From contig PQAM01000010.1 in NCBI GenBank assembly GCA_003104975.1, positions 124,001 to 188,000 on the forward strand: a stretch of 64,000 nucleotides of DNA. The letters are read 5' to 3'. This document shows, piece after piece, positions 1 to 9,175 of this stretch; the first letter of the stretch is position 1; each line of letters begins with the position of its first letter. Below the pieces are notes generated by a model. That model did not search any database, was not told the origin of the DNA, and was given only the letters and a program-made list of their open reading frames with translations. The DNA is from Candidatus Methylomirabilota bacterium (GTDB lineage: Bacteria > Methylomirabilota > Methylomirabilia > Methylomirabilales > Methylomirabilaceae). The position numbers and the translations under genes were made by a program.

Positions 1-71
1 TCCGGTTGCCGTGCGGTCTCGAAATTCTCTTTACTAGGTGCAACTAAATTATCGAAGCCGGATTACCGCTG

Positions 72-3000
72 TCAAGCAGAAAACGACACGTCGTTTCCGG
101 GCTCACGCTCGAACCAGTAGTAGAGGCTCGGGAGGACGAGGAGTGTCAGTAGTGTCGAGGTAATAAGGCCGCCGATGACGACCGTGGCCAGCGGACGCTG
201 CACTTCGGCGCCGACGCCGTGGGACAGCGCCATCGGGATGAAGCCGAGACCGGCTACCAAAGCCGTCATCAGGACCGGTCGCAGACGGATCTCAGCGGCC
301 CTCAACGCCGCATCACGCGCGGATAGCCCCTCTTCGCGAAGGTGCAGGATATAACTCATCAACACCACGCCGTTCAGGACGGCCACGCCAAATAGCGCAA
401 TAAAGCCGACCCCTGCCGAGATGCTGAACGGTAAACTGCGAACGGCCAACGCAAGTACTCCACCGGTTACCGCCAGCGGAACGTTCAGAAAGATCAACAG
501 CGCAGGTCGGACCGCATTGAAAGTGGTATACAGCAGGACAAAGATCAGGCACAGCGAGAGCGGAACGACGATGGCCAGGCGACTTGTTGCCCGCGCCAGG
601 TTTTCAAATTGTCCGCCCCACTTGACATGATAGCCCGGCGGCAATGTGAGCTCTTTGGCGATTCGGTCCTGCGCTTCGCGCACGAACGAGCTGAGGTCGC
701 GGCCCCTCACATTGGCTTCCACGACAATCCGCCGGCTGATATCCTCCCGGCTGACCTGGGCGGGACCCTCTTCGATACTGACAGAGGCCAGTTGGGCCAG
801 GGGGATGAGGGCGCCGTTCGGCGCCGCGACCGGTAAGTTCTGAAAGGAGGGGAGATCGGTCGGACTGCCGCCGACCGCTCGGACAACCAGGGCAAACCGT
901 CGCTGCCCTTCAAAGACCGTTCCCACCACCCGCCCGGCGCCGGCAGCCTCCACAGCGGCCAGGACATCGGCTGTGTTGATCCCGTATCTGGCGATCCGTC
1001 GTCGGTCTACCTGGATCCGCAGCGCCGGGAGACCGGCCACCTGCTCGGCCCGGACATCCTCGCCCCCACGGATCTGTCGCAGAATGTGGGCCGCCTGGTC
1101 CCCTTTTGCCTTGAGAATCTTGAGATCGTCCCCGAAAATCTTGAGCCCAATGTCGGATTTGATGCCGGCGATCAATTCATTGAAACGCATCTCGATCGGC
1201 TGGGTAAAGCTGATCCCCACGCCGGGAACCTCAGACGCGAGGGCTGCGGCAAGCTGGTCGATCAACTGCTCTTTGGTCATGCCGGTCTTCCACTCCCGCG
1301 GCGGTCGGAGGGCCACGAAGACATCGGACATGTCCATTCCCATGACGTCGGTCGCGATTTCCGGCGACCCGATCCTCGACACGACCTGCCGCACCTCAGG
1401 GAAGCGGAGGAGGGCACGTTCAATTTCAAGAGAGTCCTTGATGGATTGGTTCAATGCAGTGCTCGGTAGACGCCAGGTCTGCAACACCAGGTCACCCTCA
1501 TCGAGCTGCGGGATAAACTCCCCGCCGAGGAAGGGCACCAATATCAGGCTGAGCGCGAAGGCCGATCCCGCGATGAGGGCCGTCATCTTCGGGTGATGGA
1601 CGCTCCACGCGAGTCGCGGCAGGTACAGGATCTTGACGCGGCGCAGCACCCACGAATCGCCCTCGCTGATTGTCCCCCGCAGAAAGAGAGACGCCAGGAC
1701 CGGCATCAGGGTAAACGATAAGATGAGCGATCCGAGAAGGGCGAAAATGACCGTGAACGCCATCGGCTTGAACATCTTCCCCTCGACGCCCTGTAATGTG
1801 AGGATCGGCAGGTAGACGATGACGATAATGCTGACCGCGAAGAAGATTGGCCGCAGGACCTCCCGCCCGGCTCGGAGGATAATGAGGGGACGCTCCGCTT
1901 TCCGCACCCCTCGCGCTTCCGCCAGATGCCGGACGATATTTTCAATCATCACGACGGCGCCGTCCACGATCAGTCCGAAATCGATCGCGCCCAGGCTCAT
2001 AAGGTTGCCGGAGATCCCTGTCCGGACCATTCCCGTGAAGGCCACCAGCATGGAGAGGGGGATCGCTGCGGCGACGATCAGACCACCGCGCAGATTACCG
2101 AGTAAGAGGAGCAACACTGCGATCACGAGGAGCGCGCCCTCGGTCAGATTGATGGTGACGGTTCGGATGACCTTGTTGACAAGGTCTGATCGGTCGTAGT
2201 ATGGCTCAATGGAGACCCCGGGCGGCAGACTCGGCTTCATCCGCTCGACCGCGTCTTTAATCCGTTCGGCTACGACACGACCGTTGCCGCCGCGAAGCAT
2301 CAGCGCCATGGCGACAACCGTTTCACCGACGCCGTCTTGCGTTGCAGCGCCGATGCGGGGCATGGCATCGATTCTCACCTGACCCAGTTGCGCCATTGTA
2401 ATCGGTGTGCCGCCCGGTCCGGTGCCCACCAAGATGCGGGAGAGGTCCTCCTGAGTTTCGACCAGTCCCTCACCTCGAATCACATAGGCCTCGCTGTTGT
2501 GCTCGATATAACCGCCTCCGGCGATGGCGTTATTCTTCTCAAGCTCCTCAAACACCCGACCGATAGGAATTCGATACGAGACAAGTTTTCTCTGGTCTAC
2601 AACCACGTGGTACTGCTTCGCGTACCCGCCCCATTGCGAGACCTCTACGACGCCGGGGACCGCGCGCAGCCTGTAGGCGATCTGCCAATCGAGGATCTCG
2701 CGCAGTTGCATCGGCGTGAACCCTTCGCCCTTGACCACGAACTGGTACACCTCGCCCAGCCCCGTCGTGACCGGCGCGAGTTCCGGCGTTCCGAAGCCGG
2801 GGGGGATCTGTTCTTTGGCCGTCGCGAGCCGTTCGGCCACCAGTTGTCTGGCAAAGTAGGGGTTAACGTGGTCCTTGAACACCGCGGTGACGGCCGAGAG
2901 ACCGAATCGACTCACCGAGCGAAGCTCTTCCAGGTCCGGCAGGCCGCTCATGGCCGCTTCGATCGGGAAGGTGACATATCGCTCTACCTCTACCGGACCC

Positions 3001-3167
3001 ATGGGCGCTGTTTTGGTCAGGACCTGTACCTGCACCGTCGTAATGTCCGGGACGGCGTCGATCGGCAGGTCGCGCAAGGCGATAATGCCCCCGAGGATAA
3101 CGAGACCGGTCAGGATCAGGACAAGAAATCGGTTTTCCAGAGACAGCTCAAAGATACGCTGAAGCAT
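72..3167 (-). CDS. czcA: Heavy-metal efflux RND pump, CzcA/CusA family
   Basis: Inner-membrane proton-driven RND transporter of 1031 residues, the normal size for the heavy-metal (HME) branch. It would move divalent or monovalent metal from periplasm or cytoplasm into an outer-membrane channel. The N-terminus carries the first membrane helix and a typical HME start (LPIDAVPDIT). The fourth-helix region reads GAIDFGLIVDGAVVMIEN, with the acidic residues of the proton relay. The central part has the EIATDVMGMDMSDVF stretch, which resembles Czc/Ncc (Zn/Co/Ni) pumps more than CusA, so copper/silver is the less likely substrate. The start ATG follows AGAAGG. It lies 18 bp after the fusion-protein gene and is the last gene of a three-gene minus-strand operon. 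Metal specificity cannot be read from the sequence. Confidence 0.93.
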   Translation of the reverse strand: MLQRIFELSLENRFLVLILTGLVILGGIIALRDLPIDAVPDITTVQVQVLTKTAPMGPVEVERYVTFPIEAAMSGLPDLEELRSVSRFGLSAVTAVFKDHVNPYFARQLVAERLATAKEQIPPGFGTPELAPVTTGLGEVYQFVVKGEGFTPMQLREILDWQIAYRLRAVPGVVEVSQWGGYAKQYHVVVDQRKLVSYRIPIGRVFEELEKNNAIAGGGYIEHNSEAYVIRGEGLVETQEDLSRILVGTGPGGTPITMAQLGQVRIDAMPRIGAATQDGVGETVVAMALMLRGGNGRVVAERIKDAVERMKPSLPPGVSIEPYYDRSDLVNKVIRTVTINLTEGALLVIAVLLLLLGNLRGGLIVAAAIPLSMLVAFTGMVRTGISGNLMSLGAIDFGLIVDGAVVMIENIVRHLAEARGVRKAERPLIILRAGREVLRPIFFAVSIIVIVYLPILTLQGVEGKMFKPMAFTVIFALLGSLILSFTLMPVLASLFLRGTISEGDSWVLRRVKILYLPRLAWSVHHPKMTALIAGSAFALSLILVPFLGGEFIPQLDEGDLVLQTWRLPSTALNQSIKDSLEIERALLRFPEVRQVVSRIGSPEIATDVMGMDMSDVFVALRPPREWKTGMTKEQLIDQLAAALASEVPGVGISFTQPIEMRFNELIAGIKSDIGLKIFGDDLKILKAKGDQAAHILRQIRGGEDVRAEQVAGLPALRIQVDRRRIARYGINTADVLAAVEAAGAGRVVGTVFEGQRRFALVVRAVGGSPTDLPSFQNLPVAAPNGALIPLAQLASVSIEEGPAQVSREDISRRIVVEANVRGRDLSSFVREAQDRIAKELTLPPGYHVKWGGQFENLARATSRLAIVVPLSLCLIFVLLYTTFNAVRPALLIFLNVPLAVTGGVLALAVRSLPFSISAGVGFIALFGVAVLNGVVLMSYILHLREEGLSARDAALRAAEIRLRPVLMTALVAGLGFIPMALSHGVGAEVQRPLATVVIGGLITSTLLTLLVLPSLYYWFEREPGNDVSFSA

Positions 3168-3185
3168 GAAAGATCCTTCTGGGGG

Positions 3186-4475
3186 TTATTGACCCTGCCC
3201 CTGGGCGAGTTGTTCCTTCAGAAACTCGGATTTCAGTGTGAAGCTGCCCGTGGTCACGAGTTGTTCGTCCCCTTTCAGGCCTTCGGCGATCTCAACGAGG
3301 TCTCCTGACGCGGGGCCAAGCTTCACCCTTCGCCGCGCAAACCTGACCGCGTCGAGCTTGACAAACACCGACGGCTGTCCATCGATCTGCTGGATGGCCG
3401 CTAAGGGAATGGCCGTTACCGTCGCAGCCCCATCGGCAACCCGGGCTCGAAGTCGGACGGTTGCGAACATTCCGAGCTTCAATTTGCGTTGAGGGTTGGG
3501 GATCTCCACTCTCGCCTTGGCTGTCCGCGTGTCGGGGTCGAGCAGATCGCTGATATAGCTGATGGTGCCGCGAAAGGTTTCCCCCGGATAGGCCTCGACG
3601 TTGATTTCAGCAGGTGTCCCGCGTCGAACCTGACCCAGGTCCTTCTCATAAATATCCACCAGCGTCCAGACATTGGAGAGGTCGGCGAGCGCCAACAGTT
3701 GTTTCTCGGAACCGACCACCTCGCCGGGTGCCCCCTCGCGCTCGATCACGACTCCGGCGATCGGTGCCCTGACCATCGTGTGCGAAGTTTCAGGGGGAAG
3801 ACCGCCCTCTTGTCTGGATGCGAGGTCCTCGATCTGCTGAGTCGTCATCCCGAAGCGAACAAGCTTCTCCTGAATTCGTGCGATCCTGGCATTCCGATTT
3901 TCCACTGTTGCCTCGGCAGCCCGATACTCAGCCTCCCGTATGTGAACCTCCTTTGCAGCGACGGCCTCCTTTTCGAGCAACAACCGGCCTCGCTCCAATG
4001 TTCGCTGCGCGTGCTCCAGGTGCGCGCGATCCTTCCGCAGTTCAGCCAACTCACTGCGGTAGTCCCCAATGGCCTCGCCCAGTTCGATGTTGTCGTACTC
4101 GAAAAGCGGGGTACCCTGATTCACCGAATCCCCAACCTGTACATGAACGCGCTCCAGCCGTCCTTTGGCCAGTGGGGCGATGTGGGCGACACGGGCAGGA
4201 TCCGGCGCGATGGCCGCTGTGGCTTCAATGAGCCGGACCGGCGTGATACGCTGCGGCCGGGCGACGGCAAAGCCGAACCTGGCCTGAGTCTCGGCCGAAA
4301 TCGTGACCGTGTCCGGGTCAGGCTTACTCGTGGGCTTCACCGGTTTTTGTTCGGGGGCGCGGCTGCAAGCGACCAGCGCCAAGACCGCCGCAATGAATAT
4401 CATTGGCAATGCAAGGTTCCGAAGGCTGACGGCTGACGGCTGACGGCTGAAGCTAGAAAATAAATGTGCGATCAC
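3186..4475 (-). CDS. czcB: RND efflux periplasmic adaptor (membrane fusion protein)
   Basis: Periplasmic adaptor that links the RND pump to the outer-membrane channel. It has a lipobox-like segment (LALVAC, Cys near residue 37), a barrel-sandwich/lipoyl region, a long alpha-hairpin (about residues 140-215, rich in E/R/A) and beta-barrel segments (VIEREGAPGEVV, TLVDIYEKDLG), all as in CzcB/CusB. The given start is GTG, 9 bp after the stop of the channel gene. An ATG at 4403, directly before the signal sequence, is an alternative. It is attractive because the first 24 codons read through a 7-bp tandem repeat (GGCTGAC units, 4424-4450) and look unlike the family. The middle position in the operon fits its role. 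Confidence 0.92.
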   Translation of the reverse strand: MIAHLFSSFSRQPSAVSLRNLALPMIFIAAVLALVACSRAPEQKPVKPTSKPDPDTVTISAETQARFGFAVARPQRITPVRLIEATAAIAPDPARVAHIAPLAKGRLERVHVQVGDSVNQGTPLFEYDNIELGEAIGDYRSELAELRKDRAHLEHAQRTLERGRLLLEKEAVAAKEVHIREAEYRAAEATVENRNARIARIQEKLVRFGMTTQQIEDLASRQEGGLPPETSHTMVRAPIAGVVIEREGAPGEVVGSEKQLLALADLSNVWTLVDIYEKDLGQVRRGTPAEINVEAYPGETFRGTISYISDLLDPDTRTAKARVEIPNPQRKLKLGMFATVRLRARVADGAATVTAIPLAAIQQIDGQPSVFVKLDAVRFARRRVKLGPASGDLVEIAEGLKGDEQLVTTGSFTLKSEFLKEQLAQGQGQ

Positions 4476-4484
4476 GATGTACCC

Positions 4485-5729
4485 CTAACGGCCGACGGCC
4501 GCCTCGACTTGAAATCTCGCAATGCTCAGTTCGTATAAGGAGCGGTTGTAAAGCCGCTGGACCTCACGGAAGGTCCGTTGTGCATCCAGAAACGCGGTGA
4601 GATCGATGGCTCCCAGCTTATGGGCAGCCTCGGCGATCTCTCGCGATTCGCGGGCCTTCGGCAGGTATTCGGTCTCCAGTCCCTCGAGGCGCCGTCGTTC
4701 GCTCTCAAATCGGTTGAATGCCTGATCGACCTCCAAAAGCACCTGGGTCTCGAGCCGCCTGGATTGGAACGATTCCCGCTCTTGTTCTGCCTGGGCCCGA
4801 ACGATACCCCCCTGGTTGCGATTAAACAGGGGGAGCGGCGCCGTCACGCCGAATACGACGCTGTCTTCACTGAAGTCCCGTTTGTAGCCGACAAATGGGA
4901 ACAGATTCGGGAAGCGCCTCGCCTGCTCGAGTCCCCTCTGTTCATGCGCCCGGACGATCCGCTGACGCTGGGCTTTCAGGTCGGGGCGGGCCTGCAGGGC
5001 CTCGGCATGCAACGTTGCCAAACCGCCGATCGGTTCGCCCTTCACCAGTTCTTCTGTCACATCAAATTCGGCTGCGGAGTCGGGATGGCCGAGCAGCGCC
5101 AGGAGCGCGGCCCTGGCCTGCTTGAGGTTCAACTCTCCGGCGACGACGTCGTCAAAGACCCTGAAGCGCTCGACCTGTACCCGCCGTAGTTCCGCACCGG
5201 AGATCTCGCCGAGTTGAAACTGCTCCTCCTTGGCGCGGATGGTCCGGTCAACGTCGGCCAGCAGGCCGCGGGCTGCTGCGAGATCGGTTTTGGCCAGCAC
5301 GATCTGGTAATACGCCTGCTTGACCGCAAACCGGAGTAGACGTGCCGTATTGTCGACGTCGGCCTCGATCGCGCGCAGGTTCGCACCCGCGACAGCGATC
5401 TGCTGGGAACGCTTGCCGGCTGTCTGAATCTCCTGGCTGACTTCAACGAACAGCTCCTGTCGATCTTTAAACGATCCCCCGCGAAACCCTTCCGACCTGA
5501 GCTGAAGTTCAGGGTTGGGGAGCAGCGCGGCGGTGGTTGCGTCTCCACGCGCGATCTGTGTGGCCGTTGCCTCTGTCTGAAGTCCGGGGTTGTGCCGCCC
5601 TGCAATCTGTAGGGCATCGGTCAGCGAAAGCATTCGCGGGACCTCTTGAAGTTGGGCGCCGGCGGACAGCGGTATGCTGCACCCGACCAGAAAAGGGATC
5701 ATTATCCTGCAAAGGTCCTTTTGTTTCAT
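4485..5729 (-). CDS. czcC: TolC-like outer membrane efflux channel (CzcC/CusC type)
   Basis: Outer-membrane factor completing the tripartite metal efflux system. The start at 5729 is chosen because GAGGAG lies 9 bases upstream and a clean signal peptide follows (MKQKDLCRIMIPFLVGCS to SAGAQ). The frame stays open to 5792 but that extension has no family character. The rest is two alpha-helical repeats typical of the OEP family, with motifs such as LLRFAVKQAYYQIVLAKTD and LEVDQAFNRFESERRRLE. The length of about 414 residues is normal. It is the first of the three efflux genes; a small secreted-protein ORF lies upstream on the same strand. Confidence 0.92.
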   Translation of the reverse strand: MKQKDLCRIMIPFLVGCSIPLSAGAQLQEVPRMLSLTDALQIAGRHNPGLQTEATATQIARGDATTAALLPNPELQLRSEGFRGGSFKDRQELFVEVSQEIQTAGKRSQQIAVAGANLRAIEADVDNTARLLRFAVKQAYYQIVLAKTDLAAARGLLADVDRTIRAKEEQFQLGEISGAELRRVQVERFRVFDDVVAGELNLKQARAALLALLGHPDSAAEFDVTEELVKGEPIGGLATLHAEALQARPDLKAQRQRIVRAHEQRGLEQARRFPNLFPFVGYKRDFSEDSVVFGVTAPLPLFNRNQGGIVRAQAEQERESFQSRRLETQVLLEVDQAFNRFESERRRLEGLETEYLPKARESREIAEAAHKLGAIDLTAFLDAQRTFREVQRLYNRSLYELSIARFQVEAAVGR

Positions 5730-5857
5730 CTGTCCGTTCTCCTCAAAAAAAGAGAAGTTTTGAGTGGTGAGGTTGGGTAATACTGAGACCACTCCTCACT
5801 CTCACGAAAAACTGACAGCTTCAAAACTGAAAAGGGGTCTCGAAGCTGGAAGGAAGA

Positions 5858-6295
5858 TTACGCGTGGCGAGGCGGCGGGGACGTTGGATCACTCGTAAAA
5901 AAGCGGGGGGTGGGGAAAGATTGCCGGTCGCGCGTCCTGACGGATTCCGGCGGGGCGAAGAGACAGAGAGGCGGATGATCAATCGGACTGACCTCAAAAT
6001 CACAGTGCGGGATCGCTGTCGTAGTGGGAGCATGCCTACCGTCCGACGGGGCTTTCATGACTGGGGCTTGGGCGAATAAATTGTCCGGCTGATCACTAGT
6101 GAGGAGCGAAACCTGACTGAGGGTCCACAAAGAGTAGCCATCAACCCCGATCGCCCCGCTGTGCAGGGGCAGAAGGCTGACGCATACGATCACGAGCATA
6201 CGGGCAACGAATCGTCGGACTTGCACGGAACGCAATCCCCGAGGACTTGGTGACCTCTGTGAACGGCCTTCGCGATTCGGGGCATCTTTCAACAT
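5858..6295 (-). CDS. Small secreted or membrane-anchored protein upstream of metal efflux operon
   Basis: A 145-codon frame with a basic N-terminus, one hydrophobic stretch (FVARMLVIVCVSLLPLHSG, residues about 29-47) and a Pro-rich hydrophilic tail with scattered His and Cys (IPHCDFEVSPIDHPPLC) ending in PPPRHA. ATG at 6199 could be the real start, giving a short signal peptide. No domain is recognised. Position and strand suggest co-transcription with the Czc-type genes 130 bp downstream, and the His/Cys residues could bind metal, but that is inference. It could also be a spurious frame. Confidence 0.45.
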   Translation of the reverse strand: MLKDAPNREGRSQRSPSPRGLRSVQVRRFVARMLVIVCVSLLPLHSGAIGVDGYSLWTLSQVSLLTSDQPDNLFAQAPVMKAPSDGRHAPTTTAIPHCDFEVSPIDHPPLCLFAPPESVRTRDRQSFPTPRFFTSDPTSPPPRHA

Positions 6296-6343
6296 AGCAC
6301 GCAGTCTATCAGTCGATCTGCTGCTGTGTCAAGTTCCACTGGG

Positions 6344-6874
6344 TCACGGCATAGTGTCAAACTGGCCAAGGCTGAGCAGGACGGCGACCGAGCTACCCCT
6401 CCGGATCACGGCGCCGGCCTCAGGATCCTGGGCGATGATCTCTCCGCTCTGGCGCTCGAACGAGTGAACCCGCGCCACCCGGCCAAGTGTGAAGCCGTAT
6501 CGCTGGAGGAGTTGCTCGGCCTGCGGCAAGGCCAGGCCCGACAGGTTCGGGAGCGCGACCGCATCGCTCCCTTGGCTGACCACCAGACGGACCTCGCTGT
6601 TTTTCCGCACCCATGAGCCGCTGGCGGGTCGCTGGAACAGGACGGCGTCTTGTGGGACCTCTTCGTTGTGCTCCCGCCCGCTGACCTTCGGCTGAAGCCC
6701 CTGTTCACGCAGCAGCTCCATCGCGGCCGTCGAGTCCATGCCAATGACCCGCGGGAGCTGGACCTTATCCTTGTCTGTCATCAGCCACACCGTGATGGCG
6801 CCGCTGACGACGGCGACGGCGATCAGGACGAGGGCAGCGGTAAGTCCCTTGGCGAGGAGACGGAGCAATCTCAT
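6344..6874 (-). CDS. Membrane-anchored PASTA-domain protein
   Basis: 176 residues: a short cytoplasmic N-terminus, one transmembrane helix (about 10-32, LTAALVLIAVAVVSGAITVW), then two PASTA domains (about 38-105 and 106-172). Each has the characteristic P-x-hydrophobic start and a GS/GS-V-type end (VRLVVSQGS; SSVAVLLSLG). PASTA domains normally occur on penicillin-binding proteins or Ser/Thr kinases and bind cell-wall fragments or beta-lactams; here there is no kinase or transpeptidase domain. Its ATG overlaps the rsmB stop (ATGA), indicating translational coupling. The partner and ligand are unknown. Confidence 0.85.
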   Translation of the reverse strand: MRLLRLLAKGLTAALVLIAVAVVSGAITVWLMTDKDKVQLPRVIGMDSTAAMELLREQGLQPKVSGREHNEEVPQDAVLFQRPASGSWVRKNSEVRLVVSQGSDAVALPNLSGLALPQAEQLLQRYGFTLGRVARVHSFERQSGEIIAQDPEAGAVIRRGSSVAVLLSLGQFDTMP

Positions 6875-8274
6875 CTGTTACGCCTGCGGAGTCGGATGGC
6901 GAAGAAGCCGTCGAGTCCGCAGCGGTGCGGCCAGGTGCGAAGCACACCCTGTGAATCGATCAGTGTGGCAACGGTGGCGGGAAGGCCGGCGGGGGCCTCA
7001 TCCACGGCAAAATCCGGGAAGTCGTGCAGGCAGCCTTCAATGACGGCGTCGGTCTCCTCGGACTCAAGGGAACAGGTGCTGTAGACCAGGATGCCTCCGG
7101 GTCTGATCAGCGGCGCCACGCCGTGAAGCAACTCCAGTTGCAGGTGTGCCAGGGATGCCAGACCCGCCTCTGATTGCTGCCACTTCCGCTCAGGATGGCG
7201 CCGCAGCGTACCGAGACCGCTGCACGGCGCATCCACCAATGCCTTATCGATCTGACAGGTCAACAACCGAGACGCCTGTCGGGCATCGGCTTGAATCTGG
7301 ATCACCCGATTAAGGCCCAGGCGCGCCGCGGCGGCTCGGAGGCGTCGATGGGCGCGAGCGCTCGGATCGAGCGCGATGACCCGCCCGATCCCGGCAAGCT
7401 GTCCGAGAATCAGAGCCGTCTTCCCGCCGCCTCCTGCGCAGGCGTCCAATACGACGTCGCCCGGTCGAGGATCCAGCAGGACGACCGGTAGGGCGGCTGC
7501 CTCATCCATGGGGAAATACCACCCGTCGGCGAAGGCCGGATCGCGCAGGACCTCGGCGCCATCGGTCAGGTGAAAGGTCCCCTGGACGAACCGACCAGGC
7601 GTCACCGATCCTGCAATTGTGGTCAGACGGGCCTCGACCGCCTCCGGGCGACTCTTGAGCCGGTTCACGACGACGGATAGTGCCGGGGCGTCGTTGTCGG
7701 CCCTGAGCAGGGCCTCGGTCTCCGTCGGCCCCAGGCGAACGAGCCACCGTCTGACCAGCCAAGCCGGATGCGACCAGCGCGTTGCGAGGGCGCCGACCGG
7801 ATCGGCGGAGGGGTCCGGGAACGCGATGGTATCGTATTGCGCCAGCAATCGGCGCAAGATCGCATTGGTGAAGCCTGTGGCGCCCCGCTTGACCGGACTG
7901 CGGATCATGTCGTGAGTCAAGGCGACCGTCGCGTGAACGGCGGCATAGGCGGGGATGCGCGTAAGAAACAGGATCTGATAGGCGCCGAGACGCAGGAGAC
8001 GGCGGAGCACCGGATCGACCTGCTCCCATGGCCGATCGACGATGGCGGCCAGCAGATAGTCGAGACGCCCCTGCCAGCGGAGGACGCCGTACGTCAGTTC
8101 AGTCGCCAGCGCCCGGTCCTGTGGCGAAAGACCGGCCTTGTCGAGCTTTGCGTCCAGCAGCAGGCCGGCGTATGCCCGCTGTTCCTCTACCCGGGTCAAT
8201 ACCTCGTACGCAAGCCGCCTTGCGTGGAATGGCGGGGCGCTAGAACGTGCCAAAGCCGTCACCGACACGGACAC
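6871..8274 (-). CDS. rsmB: 16S rRNA (cytosine-967-C5)-methyltransferase RsmB
   Basis: Methylates C967 of 16S rRNA using SAM. It has an N-terminal NusB-like RNA-binding domain (about residues 15-145) and a C-terminal Rossmann methyltransferase domain. Visible motifs are the SAM loop DACAGGGGKT, the DAPCSGLGTLRRHP motif IV and YSTCS with the catalytic cysteine. GTG at 8274 is preferred because GAGAGG sits five bases upstream. A TTG at 8289 keeps the frame open but has no spaced ribosome site. Either start overlaps the end of fmt, and the stop overlaps the PASTA gene, so fmt, rsmB and the PASTA gene read as one coupled operon. fmt-rsmB adjacency is common in bacteria. Confidence 0.95.
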   Translation of the reverse strand: MSVSVTALARSSAPPFHARRLAYEVLTRVEEQRAYAGLLLDAKLDKAGLSPQDRALATELTYGVLRWQGRLDYLLAAIVDRPWEQVDPVLRRLLRLGAYQILFLTRIPAYAAVHATVALTHDMIRSPVKRGATGFTNAILRRLLAQYDTIAFPDPSADPVGALATRWSHPAWLVRRWLVRLGPTETEALLRADNDAPALSVVVNRLKSRPEAVEARLTTIAGSVTPGRFVQGTFHLTDGAEVLRDPAFADGWYFPMDEAAALPVVLLDPRPGDVVLDACAGGGGKTALILGQLAGIGRVIALDPSARAHRRLRAAAARLGLNRVIQIQADARQASRLLTCQIDKALVDAPCSGLGTLRRHPERKWQQSEAGLASLAHLQLELLHGVAPLIRPGGILVYSTCSLESEETDAVIEGCLHDFPDFAVDEAPAGLPATVATLIDSQGVLRTWPHRCGLDGFFAIRLRRRNR

Positions 8275-9175
8275 GATATCCTCTCGCAAACTCCGTCGCG
8301 GCCATGGCGCGGCGGTTCTCCGGCTGGACCTGCGTCAGCCACAACCCTCCGGACTTGGCGGCCACCAGTATCCCTTTTTTCTGATCCACTGCACACACGG
8401 TACCTGGGAGAGAGTCGACCGCCGCCTCGACGTCGGCTTGCAGGACCTTGATGTGCCGTTCGCCAAAATTCGTTACCGCGCCCGGTGCCGGGCAGAGACC
8501 CCGAATCAGGCAATCGAGCGTCCAGGCATCGCGGGCCCAGTCCAGGTGTGTATCGGTGGGAAGCAGCTTCGGCGCATAGGTCGCTCTGCACTCATCCTGT
8601 GGGACCAAGTGGACGGTATCGCGCGCTACCTGATCAAGGGTCTGGCACAACAGTTTCGCTCCCAGCACGGCCAGTCGCTCGGACAGGGTTGCGGTCGTAT
8701 CGTGCGGTCGAATCGGCTCGGCCCGCTGCAGCAATAGAGGCCCGGCGTCCATTCGCGCTTCGATCTGCATCATCGTCACCCCCGTTACGGTCTCGCCTCT
8801 GATGATCGCCCACGAAATCGGCGCCGCGCCGCGGTATTTAGGTAGAAGCGACGCATGAACGTTCAGACAGCCATGGGGCGGCAGTGTGAGGATCGACTTC
8901 GGGAGAAGCTGGCCATAGGCGACGACGATGATCGCCTCAGGCCGGGCCGCCTGCAGCGCGGCAATGACTGTCGGCTCGCCCACCTTTTCGGGCTGCAGTA
9001 GTGGCAGGCCGAGTTCCTGGGCGGCGAGTTTGATCGGCGGCGGGGTAGAGACGCGGCCGCGTCCGGCCGGTCGATCGGGTTGGGTGACGACCAGGCAGAT
9101 CTCGTGCCCGGCAGCCATGAGCGCTTTGAGTGACGGTAGGGCGAAGATCGGCGTCCCCATGAAGCTTAGGCGCAT
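8240..9175 (-). CDS. fmt: Methionyl-tRNA formyltransferase
   Basis: Transfers a formyl group from 10-formyl-THF to initiator Met-tRNA. The 311-residue product from ATG 9175 starts MRLSFMGTPIFALPSL, exactly as the family does; the frame runs 43 codons further upstream but has no family similarity there. The catalytic region shows NVHASLLPKYRGAAPI (Asn and His) and, about 35 residues later, the GVTMMQIEARMDAG segment with the third catalytic residue. The C-terminal OB-like domain follows. The start overlaps the preceding gene by 10 bp and the end overlaps rsmB. Confidence 0.96.
   Translation of the reverse strand: MRLSFMGTPIFALPSLKALMAAGHEICLVVTQPDRPAGRGRVSTPPPIKLAAQELGLPLLQPEKVGEPTVIAALQAARPEAIIVVAYGQLLPKSILTLPPHGCLNVHASLLPKYRGAAPISWAIIRGETVTGVTMMQIEARMDAGPLLLQRAEPIRPHDTTATLSERLAVLGAKLLCQTLDQVARDTVHLVPQDECRATYAPKLLPTDTHLDWARDAWTLDCLIRGLCPAPGAVTNFGERHIKVLQADVEAAVDSLPGTVCAVDQKKGILVAAKSGGLWLTQVQPENRRAMAATEFARGYRVRVGDGFGTF

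Noticed and set aside
2337-3308. 323-codon plus-strand frame opposite the RND pump gene
   Set aside because: Antisense shadow of czcA with no motif; it also crosses the czcA/czcB boundary.
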